The position numbers and the translations under genes are program-made. The notes below the pieces were generated by a model. The model had not been told where the DNA came from. It was given only the letters and a program-made list of their open reading frames with translations, and did no database searches. From NCBI GenBank assembly GCA_026225945.1, contig JAMJFZ010001868.1, positions 7,772,501-7,836,500 of the forward strand: a stretch of 64,000 nt of DNA. The letters run 5' to 3'. Positions 1 through 11,461 of the stretch are shown in pieces (within the stretch, counting starts at the first letter, position 1; each line of letters starts with the position of its first letter). This DNA is from Cricetomys ansorgei (Eukaryota > Chordata > Mammalia > Rodentia > Nesomyidae).

Positions 1-3000
1 TTCATATGGCAGATGTTAAGTCAGTGGTCTCTGGTATCAAAGTAAATGTTTAAAAATTCTTATAAACTTATCAGAAGAAATTCAGAGTGTGTGACCTTTC
101 TAGTAACACTGACATTTGTTAAGCCCTACTACACAACCTGTTATGCTACCCAGCAAACATTCCCTGCCTCATTTTGTCTTCACACAGATATTTTCTGAGA
201 CAGAATATAGTATTTTCCCATTCCAAAATGAGGAATATGAAACTCAAATGTATTAAGCAACTCCCCCCAAACTCACAGAGTTAATAGTTAATAAACTAAT
301 TGTGAGAACCAGCATATGAAACCAGCTCACTCTGATTCCGAAGCCCAAGTTAAATTCTTCAGAGTCTGTTGCCAGAGAGGACAGAAGTGATCGCAATGGC
401 TCCCATCTCCATTCCACTGATCCCTTGGCCCTAGCCACTCAGCACTGGCCCTTCTCCTGCTTCCCCTCTTCCGCTGCTCTCGTATTGTCCCTTCTCTGCA
501 GGATTGTGGGTAGTAGGCAGGGTAGCCTAGCGTGGCTGTCTAAATACTCTTGTTTTGGATTCATCTTTCACAAGATTAATAATAGCCAACATAGATGTAA
601 CCAGAAATTTATATGATGGAAGACACTGTTCTAAGTGCTTAACATAATGTAATCCCCCAAATATCCCACAGGCACAGATCAGCATGAGTTGGGAATGTAG
701 AATGTTTAGCAAGAGTTTACATCCTGATTATCAGGGTGCATGACCTTGGTAAGTTCTTTACCTTGTCCATTCTTCAGTTTGTTTCCTTTCTTTAAATGAT
801 GTAGGTGGGATTAAGGAAGATAACATATATAACATTTCCAACCACATTAAGAATTCAGTATTTTTATTTTGAACAGTCGAGCTTAAACATACATTTGATG
901 AAATATTTTAAATGATGCTTTTATTTTCTCAAACTTTATTTTGACTTGAACAGCATTTTGAATAGGTGGACAATTCAGTGTCTACACCTAACAGGAACAG
1001 CCAACAAAACAAGTTACTCATTCAGCTTGCAAGAGGAGGAGGTCTGCATAAGCCTTTAATAGCACAGAGTGCACTCAAACCAAACAACTACACGAGCTTC
1101 CTAAAACTGTCCAATCTGCCTTTAGTGCAAGGCCAGATGCCGGACTACATGGTAGGAGCCACTGAACATTGTCCTGCAGCCCGGGCCCCAGCTAAGTCCC
1201 ATGTCCACTGGGGACAGGAGTGGAGAGGAGGTTTTCAGTGGAAAATGTTACAAGAGTGTCTTAAAGGCCCACTCATGTAGACTGAGACTAACCATTCTTG
1301 TTCTTGGGAGAACTGAGCTCATTGCTTCCAGTCCTTGAATCCTGTGGTCATTTCTTTGTGCAGTATTCTGTTAAGCTAGCCAGTTTGATAAAAACACACC
1401 CCAGTGGGTAGAGTCCCAGCACACACACAGGGAAAGGGTGGTTCCATTGAATTTTCCTTCCAGGACTTGTCCTTTCTTTGAATTTGGCCTCCAAAGAAGT
1501 TCTATGTTATCTGTGGGCCATATCCCGGCTTTCTATAGCTCCCTTCAGGATCTCTCTACCCCAGAGGATATGAGTGTGGAAGGGCACGGTCAGAGAATTC
1601 CCTTCCCGAAGCAGTCACTCTTCCCCCTCTCTCGCCACTCTCATGGTCTTCCTTCTGGCTTTGGAGTTCATGTTTGACGTTTCCTTTCAGTTCCATGGGA
1701 TTCCCTGGGATAGCCCCCAGCCTCTCATTTATCTTCTCCTCAACCTTTCCTCTCTTTACTTCTGGAGGTTATCTTCACGTGGCTTCAGTGTGGGTTTTTC
1801 TTAAGCAACCCTAGAGATGTGAAGTTTCAATGACATTTAGGGTGCCCCTTTGTCTCAGAAACACTCTCTTCTACTGTTGTAACATGCCTCTGCTGAGAGT
1901 TTATGAACAACTTGCATGAAGAAAGACTCAGAGTGTTCCCATCATTTCCAGTAAAGAAATAGTCAAGACTGTGCAGGGGATTATAAACTGGAAACAATGA
2001 ATCTTCGTTGTTTGGTTTTGCAGAAGACAAAGGCATGAAAAGAGGATATTGTACAAAGCCTCAAAGTGTAGTCCTCTGAAAAATAAGAGAATCTATATGG
2101 GTTGTGTGTATATTTATGAAACTTTATTCCTTAAGGGATAGTAAGACTTCCCAAGGACATTTCTGTCTCTGTTTATATTTGGGAAAAAAGACTAAGAGGG
2201 CCATCTTAAGAAAAGACAATATCAGGAATATGGTATTTGTGGTTCCTTTCTTGCCCATGCATACTTGTCAAGGAAGCCATAGTCTTCCTTCCTACTGGGT
2301 CTGAACACATCCTCAGAGCTCATCTGCATACATACACATCACCATCCAATCAGGGTTGGCACTGGCAGGAGAACCCATTTTCAGTCATTTGGCTGCTATC
2401 TCTCCTGGTCTTTCTCTTTCTGTAAGCTTCAGATAGAAAACAGGAACATTCATAAAGAATAGCTAATTAACCTAATAAATATTTGTTGAGCACCTGCTTT
2501 GTGTGAAGCATTGTATTAATCACTTGAATAAAAGTGCCAGGGTCCCACTGTGAACTTCACAATCAGTTTTGAGAACCCAAAACTCTCCTCCTCATCCACC
2601 ATCTCTTACATTCTTTCCACCCACTCCTCTGAGATGTTCTCTGAGCCTTGCATGAGGGGAATTTGGTATAGTTAATTCCTCCATAGCTGAGTGCTCAGAG
2701 TTACTTCTAACTTGGCAATTAGACCAGTTAAGAATTGCTACATTAACTCTTAACACTGTATCTGACTAAAGTTGAAAGCAACCCATATCTGCAGATATAA
2801 ACATAACATTTAGATAGCAGCTTGAGAGCACAATTATTTAACATAACAGTAGGTTCTCAGCTAGGGCCTACGATCTCCCTAGGTTTACAGTGCCAGGCCC
2901 AGGATATCTCCTGTGTTGCAGACCATATATCCAATCAGAAAGCAGTTGGTTATCCCCCAAACTGTCATGCCACTATTGCACCAGTGGATACTCTGTTGCC

Positions 3001-3449
3001 ATGCAGGTCGGTAGTGTAGCGTGCATTCTCTAGTCCTGGCTGGCTAAGGTCACTGATTTCTTTTCTCCTCAGACACCTGCATAGCACCTTCTGGCCCTAT
3101 GTAAGCTAGCCAGCTGGGAGAAAGTTGAGGTTGGTTTATCTATGCCTTGTATACAAAGTGAGTAGTATCTTTAGCAATGGGGTCTTACTGTCTAATTACG
3201 GTGACAACCAACAGCCATAGTGATAGCCAGTGTTGTTTTGGGTGCCCCTGGGGTCTGTATGACTAAGAACTCACAGGAAAGTATCTTGTATTTAGTTCTT
3301 AAGATTTTGTTAGTGAACCATGCCTTCTGGGAGCAGCATTGTCTGCCCATGCAGGGTACTTTTATTCAAATTTCTTTTTAAAAGTATATATTATATTTTA
3401 AATTAGCTTTAAAACTAGTGAATTTCCTTAAGGCATCTTCATATATCCT

Positions 3450-4330
3450 CAGTCTTGGTTAAACCACGCCTCCTCCCCATTCTCCCCCATCCACGCTTGT
3501 ACCTCTAACCCAGAGCATAGAACCTGTTCTTTCATGTCCCTGTGTACTCCACTCTCCTTCTGATTATGTTTTTTACTTGGATTATGAAACCATAGGTTTC
3601 CATTTAGCTTTTTCACAACCTTCATTTTGATTCCGCCTCCCCCAATCCTTTTATCTCCTCATTCCTATCCCCTTCCATGATCGAATCTTTCCACTCCCAG
3701 CAATTTTTATTTTGCCATCTTCCCTTCTTTAACGTGTCCACTACCCAATGTCCTTTTTCTCGTTACCTGGCTTCCACATGTAGTCCAAGTTAAACAAACA
3801 AAGCAGGATTCAACACTAAAATCCACGTGAGAGAGAACATGTGACATATGTCTTTCTGAGTCTGGGTGATCTCACTGAGTATTATTTTTTGAAGTTCTAT
3901 CCATTCACCAGCAAATATTATGATTTCATTTTTCTTTACAGCTGAGCAATATCTCACCATGGACATGTACCATACCTTCATTATCGGGTAGTCAGTTGAT
4001 GGACATCTAGGTTGTTTCTATTTTCTAGCAGTTGTGAATTCCGTAGCAATGAACAGGGACCTGCAAGCATTTCTGAAGTAGGATGTCAAGTCCTTTGGAG
4101 TTTGCCCAGAAGTGCTAGAACTCGGGTCATACACTTGTTCTGTTTCTAGTTTGTTTATTTGTTTTGAAGCCACCAAAGTGGCTGTACTAATACACCCAAC
4201 ATTGTATGGTAAGGGTGCCCCTCTCCCACATCTACATACCATTTGTTGCCATTTGTATTCCTGACATGGCCATTCTGGCTAACGTGAAATATAATTATAA
4301 ATTAGTTTTAATCTGGACTTCCCTGATAGC
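3450..4330 (-). mobile_element. LINE-1 3' remnant (ORF2 end and 3' UTR)
   Basis: Read on the - strand, 3790-3981 translates to a degraded but recognisable ORF2 C-terminus with ELQKIILSEITQTQKDICHM, close to the usual L1 TQTQKD motif. Upstream (4000-4300) is the GATGGACATCTAGGTTGTTT-type block on the + strand, standard for antisense L1 ORF2. It is truncated, has stops, and is not active. Confidence 0.75.
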
Positions 4331-4409
4331 CAAGGATGTTGAATGCCCTTAAAAGAGTTTTACTAGCCATTTTAGATCCTGTCCTAAGAACTTTCTATAG
4401 TTTTGTTTT

Positions 4410-4700
4410 GTTTTTCCTTTTCCCGTTGTTGTAAGCAAACACCTGACAGAACCTCCTAAGTGAGGAGGGTTATATTTGTGGCTGGTCATGCGATAAGGGA
4501 CGAGGACAGAGGAATGATGGCCATGTACAGACTGAGTCAGAGACTCAGCACTTGGGCAAGCAAAACTCGAGCTGGGTTGACCTATTTCTGCCAGCCAGGC
4601 CTCACCTTTTAGATTCCAAAACCTCTCGTAACAGTACCACCAGCTGGGACCAAGTATCGAAAGACAGAAGCTGATTAGAGGACATCTTTACATTCACATT
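4410..4700 (+). repeat. Dispersed rodent repeat remnant (family not named)
   Basis: The stretch resembles a widespread rodent interspersed repeat with a GGCCTCACCTTTTAGATTCC-like segment followed by ACCACCAGCTGGGACCAAG. I recognise the pattern but cannot assign a family without a library search. Confidence 0.4.
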
Positions 4701-4894
4701 ATAGCATACAGGAAGATGGGGTTGAGGGTACAAAGGAGAACATAGAAGTGACTACGTGGCTGGCCAGTTGTACAAGACAGAGCTGGTGGCGATGGAGACA
4801 CTAGTGTAAGAAGAGCGATGGGGTTGGATATGTTTTTGAACAGTGCTTTCTGATCAGTAGGAATGAAAAGTTACAAGCAATCCCAAGCAGAAGC

Positions 4895-5045
4895 AACACG
4901 CACACAAACACACACACCACGCACACACAGGCACACACACACATGTACATGTACACACACAAACACAATACGTGTCACGTGTGCATACACACATGCACAC
5001 ACATGTGCACACACATGCACACACATGCATGAATACACACATGTA
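4895..5045. repeat. Imperfect CA/CACG microsatellite
   Basis: About 150 bases of ACAC with interspersed GC, ATGT and ATGC units. Open frames on both strands here (His/Thr-rich or Cys/Val-rich) are repeat artefacts. Confidence 0.9.
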
Positions 5046-5226
5046 TTCATCTAAATCTAAAAGTAGATTTTATTTTTTTAATAAAAATATAATTACATTA
5101 TTTTCTCCTTCCAACTTCTCCCATCCCCACCCCGTCTCCTCTCAAAATCGTAGCCTCTTTTTCTTTAGTTGTTATTGTTAAATATGTGGGTAAACACACG
5201 TATGTATGTATGTATGTATCTATACA

Positions 5227-5395
5227 TCTTCCCCACATCAGAATGACTAAGAACAACAAAGCAGCTGACAACAAATGCTGGAGAAAATCTGAGGAAAAAG
5301 GAACTTTCAGCCACTGTTGGTAGGATTGCTAACTGGCGCAGCCACTCTAGAAATCAGTGCGGAAAGCTCTTCAGAAGCTAAACATAAAGTTAGAT
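5227..5395 (+). mobile_element. LINE-1 ORF2 fragment
   Basis: CATCAGAATGACTAAGAACA followed by GCTGGAGAAAATCTGAGG and CACTGTTGGTAGGATTGCTA is the well-known L1 ORF2 3' block. It lies 200 bases before the ATP10D TM7 exon. Confidence 0.7.
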
Positions 5396-5596
5396 TTTTA
5401 AATGGGTCAAGTAAGTTAAGAGCTCCTTTATGGCTTGTTACTTTTTCTGCACATCCAACAGTGAACATGTCTCAGCTCACTCTTTATTCTTTTACCCTGC
5501 ACTATGAAATAGAGAACGAAGAAACAGAGCGTTATTATTACTTTACTCCGACCCTTGTTAATTTTAATCCCTCTCCAATATGTATTCCATTTCCAG

Positions 5597-5677
5597 GCGT
5601 ATTTACCTCTCACCTTCTGGATCACCTTGCTGGATGCCTTTTATCAAAGCCTGGTCTGCTTCTTCGTGCCTTACTTT
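5597..5677 (+). CDS. ATP10D: ATP10D coding exon: membrane segment about TM7
   Basis: This 81-base exon encodes 27 residues in phase 0, starting AYLPLTFW and ending CFFVPYF. The FW...DAFYQSL pattern is typical of the start of TM7 in P4-ATPases. The acceptor is ATTTCCAG at 5589-5596 and the donor is GTAAGT from 5678. The preceding ATP10D exon (TM5/TM6 region) was not found in the 5.6 kb upstream, so that intron is probably long and continues off the left edge. Confidence 0.92.
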
Positions 5678-6779
5678 GTAAGTCTCTGTTTGCCCATTGT
5701 ATTTGCCGTCAAGGAATCAATGATGCTCCTGTATGCTTTGCTTATAGTATCTGCTTGACCGTTGCTTGACTGATTTATGACCCCTCACAATATGTTAGGT
5801 AATGGATTCAATTAAGTACCTAGTTGAGTTCTCTTGGGTCTCTTGTTAACACTGGACTGTCTACTAATTTTTGTCAGTACTTAAAATTTAAATTCTGGCC
5901 ATATAAATAAATTAACCAAAAATTATTGAGCAAGTCAGAAATAGGAGAGCTTCAATTAATGAGCACTGGGCTAATTCTATCAGGCCAACACCCAGAATAT
6001 TAAATGTAAGTACCTGTAAGGAATAACGTCAAAACTTAATGAAAACTACGTGTTTTACAGATAAGGTTTGAAAGAAATGGAACTAAGCAAAGAATGTGTA
6101 AAAGCTCATTTTAAAAGTAATACTCAAACCCAGCACAGTAGACGTGGTGCAGCTGCCTGTCTGTGCTTTGTTCCAGAAAGAAACACACGTGTATTCATGG
6201 AGTATGTTGGCAGAGTACAGCACTGAGAGCAAAAGCAGCAGAACTAGGCTGTCAGTTTCTGTGCCTTGCTCAAAGTAGATTGGTTGGATTAGACTCCCTT
6301 GAATATTCTGGCTATGTTGCTCTCTAACAGGAATTTACACAAAGCAGCTAGAAGCGCATTCAGAAAAGGAAACTGGGAGCACAAAGAGTTGAGGAACGGC
6401 ATAGGGCCTTCAAGATGCAAAGGTGGGAGGGAGAGGATGCTTGCCTAGAAGTATGAGCTTAGAGTAGTTATAACTGCTGTTTCAGTGATTTGTTAGGTGG
6501 AACATATTTGATATGTTTGTGCGCCTTTAGGAGCTGAAATTATGAACAAAAGCTTCCAGAAAGATCAATTATGATTCAGAATGAAGAGGAATTCCACCTA
6601 AAAGTTCAAAACGTAGATAAATAACCTATCTGGGAGAGTCAGTCTCTTTTCTGGAAACGTTTATTTTTCCTAAGTGAGCAAGTAGAGCGTACTCAAGCCA
6701 CACTTGAGCTAATGTGGTGTTCCACCACCGCCTGTGTGCAGTTCCTCATGCTCACCACCTGTTAACTCTCTCCTTGTAG
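5678..6779 (+). other. ATP10D intron, 1102 bp
   Basis: GT-AG intron. I see no recognisable repeat, RNA gene or exon in it. Confidence 0.8.
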
Positions 6780-6884
6780 ACCTACCAGGGCTCTGACATT
6801 GACATCTTTGCATTTGGGAATCCCCTGAATACAGCAGCTCTGTTCATCATTCTTCTCCATCTGGTGATCGAAAGCAAGAGTTTG
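6780..6884 (+). CDS. ATP10D: ATP10D coding exon: exoplasmic loop and about TM8
   Basis: This 105-base exon encodes 35 residues, phase 0 at both ends. It starts TYQGSDIDIFAFG, followed by the hydrophobic run NTAALFIILLHLVI, assigned to TM8. The acceptor is CCTTGTAG and the donor is GTGAGT from 6885. It joins the previous exon as ...VPYF-TYQGSD, which matches the family register. Both boundaries are phase 0, so skipping this exon would keep the frame but remove a membrane segment. Confidence 0.94.
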
Positions 6885-8540
6885 GTGAGTGCATTCCTTC
6901 TGCTTAGGGATGTGTCTTCAGCTAGCAGTGGACCTGCTGAGGGTGGACCTGCTGAGCCGTCTGTAGCTATACAGTCAGTGCTATGATGTAAAGTGACGAC
7001 CCTGTGGGAAAAAGGTCATTCGTGGCAAAATTGAAGGTCACTCAGGCCATGATGCGGAGTACAGGGGAAATGAAAAGTACCTGCCTATGTCTTTGTTTCT
7101 GTTACTGGCAGATACTTCAGAGAGGTGTAAGTCAGTGGATCAGAAAATCACCATCTGTGTTCAGGAGGTTTTAAGACAAGCTGATGGCTTTGCACTGAAG
7201 TCAGTGACATTCTGTGCCATAATCACACTCTGCTGACTTTAGTAAATGAGGGCTTGGTGCCCTTGCAATAATAGGAAAATATTTCTTATTCTTTGGACAA
7301 ATCTGATTCGTGTTTATCTTCTGCATCAAACTATAATCTCTGCGAGGTCAGGAGTCATACCTGTTTTGTTCACCACACAAACCAGTGTCAGAGACAAGCT
7401 GACTCAAAGCAAGTGTTCAAAACCCCCGTGTGAGTAAGTAGGCAGATGCCTGGCCACTTCAGGAGTATATTTACCATCAGGGTAAATAAATGGATTTCAA
7501 AACAGAAACTCTCTGACTGGGGTTATGGTTTAAAATTTATGATTCTATGCTCTCAAATTATTTCAAACAAGTTATAAAGTAGGATCAAACATCTATTTTT
7601 GCCATCATTTGCTTTGCTTATGCATAATGATCTATAAGCAAATCTTATAAGCCCCAAATGTGATTAAAATGTTAATATATGCAAATACCAGTTTGGCTAA
7701 ATGAAATTCAAAAACTGTAACGTTTGGTCTCCTTTGAACAACTGTTTAACTTTCAAACAATTGCTAGAGGTACTTTTGGTTTTGCCAAAAGACATGCCAC
7801 AGGTTCTGACGTTCGTGTGTTCCAGAGGAGCTGACACATCACGTGTGCCAGTTGGGGTTCACTGATTGAATGCAACAACAATACATTCTGGATAATGTAA
7901 GAAAGTAGAAATGTTCTGAAAGTTATATTGAGGAACCAAGGTCCAAAGAGAAGAAAATCCCGAGGAGTGAGCAGAGGGCCTGGAGCAGAAAGTAATGGAT
8001 GTGCTGGTGGGGCTCACACTGGTTTGAACCGACTGCATGTCTTTTCCTCTGCTCTTGCCTCCTCACTCGCCCAGTCCTAGTTCCTGACGATGGAATCCTG
8101 TTTCCCTGGCTTCAGTCACAGGCTTTAGCATGAGAAGAGTGTGTGTCGCCAACACTACACTCAGTGTTGGGTGTTCTCTCCAAGGAGAATGAAAGCTAAA
8201 ACTGCAGAAGTGCCTCTGTAGAAGTGCATCTCAGAGAAAGTCCCTCCTGCCAGAGGATGCACTGCCAGAGCTCAGACTCCGCTGTCCCTTTTCCAGAAGA
8301 GTCGGACACTTTGACCTCAGGAGACACATGTCCTTCACACTCTTGCTTACTGTGCTCTGGCCACCTCCTACTTCCTGAGCAGTTTTACCCATTGTTCTCC
8401 ACATCCACTTCCTTTTGTCAACTCATTTACAAATGTGGGCTGTGATGTCACCGTCTCACTTGTAAAAGCACTTAACAAGAGAAAAATAACTAGATTAGTG
8501 CTCAAATAGAAGGGAGGGCATTTGAGCAAGAAAAACATAA

Positions 8541-8648
8541 AAGTAAGAAAAATGAAAGAAAAAGAGGCGGAGGGAAGAAGGAAGAGAGGGGGAGAGAGTA
8601 AGAGAGAGGGGGAAAGAGAGAAAGAAAGAGGAGGGAGTGGGAAAAAGA
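8541..8648 (+). repeat. GA-rich polypurine tract
   Basis: About 100 bases, nearly all A and G on the + strand with only rare pyrimidine interruptions (GGCGG, AGTAAG, AGTGGG). An interrupted GA/GGA/GAAA low-complexity stretch. Confidence 0.8.
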
Positions 8649-9389
8649 ACCCATTGTTCTGTGAGCATGATGTTAATCAAGGAGTTAGCCAACATTTTCT
8701 GAGCAGCTTCTGCACGTCATAAAACATAAACAATCTTTGTGATTCCTGTGAAGGCGTCTATCATGGGGGAAATACTTTGTATAGTTGGAAACAAAATAAG
8801 AGTGAATTGGACCTTATTTGAAATGGGCAGTCCAAAAAAAGGGATTTATAAGACGGGGTTTCCCATAGAGGGAAGGCCAAACTCGTGACACCAGTAATAT
8901 GTACACTGTTGGGTGCGATGTTGGGTGTGATGGGTGCTACAGTAAGTAACAGGGAAGAAGGCTCAGCAGCTCTTACAAGTTTCTACCCTGTAAGTTCTAA
9001 GCATCCCTTCCCACTCATTGAACTTTGGTTCATTGAAAGGGAGTAGAGAACTGCAAGCCACCTGAATGCTGACTAAGGGAGGAGAATAAGAGTTCAGGTG
9101 AGCAAGCGCGGTATCCCCTATGTATGTGAGTGCCTGGAGCTTGAAGATTTCTGAATTAAGGTAACACCTTAATCAATCAAATCAATGGGTGACTGTATAA
9201 AAATAAGTGAGTGACTATTTAAAAAGAGAAAAAGGAAATCCAAACATCTCCTGGCATGTGGACAATACAAACTAAACCAGTCAACAGCATTGCCCATTGA
9301 CTTTTGATTTAGTTTTGTAGAACTCAAACACTGGCATGAGCCACTCATGAATGAGCCTCTTCCCTTATGCCTTTGGGATTTTGTGTCTT

Positions 9390-9541
9390 TTTTTTTTTTT
9401 TTGGAGACAGGGTCTCTTTGTTGTAACTCTGGCTGTCTTGGAACTCACTCTGTAGACCAGGTTGGCCTTGAACTCACAGAGATCAGCCTGCCTCTGCCTC
9501 CCTAGTGCTGGAATTAAAGGCATGCGCCACCACTGCCTGGC
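9390..9541 (-). mobile_element. B1 SINE with target-site duplication
   Basis: Poly-T at the left, GGAGACAGGGTCTC, the A/B-box region and GCCACCACTGCCTGG at the right show a full-length B1 on the - strand. Flanking direct repeats TTTTGTGTCTT at 9379-9389 and 9546-9556 are a perfect 11-bp target-site duplication. It carries the TGTTGTAACTCTGGCTGTC variant. Confidence 0.93.
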
Positions 9542-9683
9542 AGTGTTTTGTGTCTTGTGTGGTAAGGTCTGTAAAATGAGCCACTCAGAGCTTGGATGTG
9601 CTGTTCCTTTAATGGAGCAGGTTTAGCCAGGTTGTAACACACCACCAGTAAGCATTCCTTTCCTGGCCCTTCTTGTCTTGCAG

Positions 9684-9871
9684 ACTTGGATTCACATGAT
9701 GGTCATTGCTGGGAGCATCTTATCCTACTTTTTCTTTGCCTTGGCTTTTGGAGCCTTGTGTGTAACTTGCAACCCTCCATCCAACCCCTACTGGATCATG
9801 CAGGAGCACATGCTGGACCCACTGTTCTACTTAGTTTGTGTTCTTACAACCTGCATAGCTCTTCTTCCCAG
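9684..9871 (+). CDS. ATP10D: ATP10D coding exon: TM9 and TM10
   Basis: This 188-base exon starts in phase 0 with TWIHMMVIAGSILSYFFFAL (TM9). It continues through FGALCVTCNPPSNPYWIMQE, a loop highly characteristic of class-5 P4-ATPases, and then LFYLVCVLTTCIALLP (TM10). It ends with two bases (AG) of an Arg codon. The acceptor is TCTTGCAG and the donor is GTATGG from 9872. If read past the donor, the frame runs on for 17 codons of intron to a TAA ending at 9929. That is read-through, not coding sequence. Confidence 0.95.
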
Positions 9872-10169
9872 GTATGGAATTCGTTTTCTCCTCAAGAGAG
9901 TAAGTGCATGGAATCATAGCTTCAAGTAACTACTAAGAATGGATGGCAGACTGCCCTGTCTGAGGAAGTCAGCCTACATACTATGTAAAATATTGGTTTC
10001 AATTGTTGTACTGTAGGACAGGACTAGATTGAGCAATTGAAGACATGTATTTCTCTGTCATGGAAAAGTTCCATCTGATTGACGTTCACAGGAATAAAGA
10101 AACTGCATCATGGGATTATCCAAGGGCATACCATGTCCTATCTAAACTCTGCTATCTCCTGAGCCCTTG

Positions 10170-10600
10170 CCTTGGTCTGTGTTTCACAGCTACCGCAGAG
10201 TACCCAAACTGGGTAACTTACAAACAGAAATGCACTGGCTCAGACCTCTGGAGGGTGGTAAGTCCCAGGTCAAAGGACTAACAAACAGGTTTGGTGATTC
10301 TCATTCTGAGGCGAAGCCTTAAAGCCACATCCACACGTGGCAGAAGTGGAAGAACAAACCCCTCACAAACCCTTTGTCTCTTCACAGTGGCTCCCCTGTT
10401 ACATAGTTACAGTGCACAACTCCTGCCTCATGCTGAAAGAAAAGAAGCTTCCTGTGGGCAAGGGATGTGGATCTGCTAACAGGAGCCATCATCACTTACG
10501 CAGAAGAATCTTCTGTCCTTTGAATGTGTCCCCCACACAACTCATGTGGAAATTTATTGTCATTGTTAACAATAGAAGAGGGAGCCTTTATGTTTATTTG
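10170..10600. mobile_element. Possible ancient MaLR/LTR-like remnant
   Basis: CTTTGAATGTGTCCCCCACA at about 10518-10537 and GGGAGCCTTTATG resemble the 5' part of mammalian MLT/MST LTRs. The preceding ACTGGGTAACTTACAAACAG and TCTGGAGGGTGGTAAGTCCC also look like an old interspersed repeat. It is degraded and the family is uncertain. Confidence 0.35.
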
Positions 10601-10639
10601 GCAAGCACTTAGAGAGTACTTAACCATTTCCTAAGTGCC

Positions 10640-10980
10640 TTAATTTATTTAATTTTTAAATTATTTTGTTTTGAGCTTAAAATCAGAGTCTTGGACAGTA
10701 GCCCAAGCTGGCCTGGAACTTACTGTCAATCTTTTTTTTTTTTCCAGACAGGGATTCTCTGTTGTAGCTCTGGCTGTCTTGGACTCATTCTGTAGACCAG
10801 GCTGACCACGAATTCATAGAGATCCGCCTGCCTCAGCCTCCCGAGTGCTGGGATTAAAAGCTAGCACAACCACCACCCAGTTACTGTCAGTCTTAAAATG
10901 GACCTGAACTCATGGCTACTCCTCTAATTTAACCTTCCAAGTGTTGGGATTACAGAGGTTCACTACCACACCCAATTTAA
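10640..10980 (-). repeat. Old B1-like SINE interrupted by a younger B1
   Basis: The left half (about 10650-10730) has GAGTCTTGGACAGTAGCCCA and AAGCTGGCCTGGAACTTACT. The right half (10881-10975) continues GACCTGAACTCATGGCTACT and AAGTGTTGGGATTACAG. Together they form one degraded B1-type element on the - strand, split at 10734-10880. Confidence 0.65.
10731..10880 (-). mobile_element. B1 SINE inserted into an older SINE
   Basis: This near-full-length B1 on the - strand is flanked by TTACTGTCAATCTT (10720-10733) and TTACTGTCAGTCTT (10881-10894), a 14-bp duplication with one mismatch. Confidence 0.9.
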
Positions 10981-11133
10981 TATTATCTTAATCTCCATTT
11001 TATAACTAACTTACCGTCCTCTATCTCAGAAGTTAAGTGCCTACTAGACGTTTTCACTTTTTTTTAGACTGGTTAATATTATCCATGATGCAGTGGAGGT
11101 GAACGTAATTCTGTGATGTTCTTTGTAACCTAG

Positions 11134-11461
11134 GTTTATATACCGAGTTCTTCAGGGATCTGTGTTTCCGTCTCCAATCCTGAGAGCCAAGTACTTGGAC
11201 AGAGTAGCTCCAGAGGAGAGAGCAGAAGCTCTCAAGAAGTGGAGAGGAACTGCAAAGGTTAACCAAGTAGCATCTAAGTATGCCAGCCAATCAGCTGCCG
11301 AGTCAAGAAGACCTGTGTCTAGCCCATCTGCTGCCCTTGCAATGAAGTCAGCAAAAGTGTGTGTTGTTGAGCGAGAAAACTTACCTACCTGTGAGACTGT
11401 ACTAGACTTTGGCTGCTCTGAACTTGGAACCTCAGAGACGACTGGATCCTCAGCGTGTTAA
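11134..11461 (+). CDS. ATP10D: ATP10D last coding exon: cytosolic C-terminal tail and stop
   Basis: The exon begins with the G that completes an Arg codon split by the intron. It encodes FIYRVLQGSVFPSPILRAKY, then a charged stretch with PEERAEALKKWRGTAKVNQV, and a Ser/Thr-rich tail ending TGSSAC with TAA at 11459-11461. The acceptor is TAACCTAG. The tail matches ATP10D up to the KKWRG region and is more divergent at the very end, as expected for a cytosolic tail under weaker constraint. There is no frameshift or early stop. Confidence 0.95.

Larger units (their letters stand above)
1..5596 (+). other. ATP10D intron (left part of window)
   Basis: No exon was recognised. From left to right: about 3.3 kb of unique-looking AT-rich sequence, a LINE-1 remnant on the - strand (about 3450-4330), a dispersed-repeat remnant (about 4410-4700), a CA-rich microsatellite (4895-5045) and a short LINE-1 piece on the + strand (about 5227-5395). 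Confidence 0.7.
6885..9683 (+). other. ATP10D intron, 2799 bp
   Basis: GT-AG intron containing a polypurine tract (about 8541-8648) and a B1 SINE (9390-9541). The rest looks unique. Confidence 0.8.
9872..11133 (+). other. ATP10D intron, 1262 bp
   Basis: GT-AG intron. It holds a possible MaLR-type LTR remnant (about 10170-10600) and an old B1-like SINE split by a younger B1 (10640-10980). Confidence 0.75.

Noticed and set aside
4854..5042. Cys/Val-rich and His/Thr-rich open frames
   Set aside because: Both are translations of the CA/TG microsatellite. The same applies at 23.8, 34.1, 53.5, 59.5 and 63.1 kb.
1..5596. Search for the preceding ATP10D exon (TM5-TM6, FFYKN and GQ motifs)
   Set aside because: No matching sequence found on the + strand. 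The exon must lie left of the window.
5317..5769. 150-codon open frame on the + strand
   Set aside because: It starts in a LINE-1 fragment, is in a different frame from the ATP10D TM7 exon and runs across it. The real coding part is 5597-5677 in the other frame.
9872..9929. Continuation of the ATP10D frame past the TM10 exon
   Set aside because: The donor GTATGG follows CCC AG, and the next exon at 11134 continues the known ATP10D sequence. The read-through is intron.
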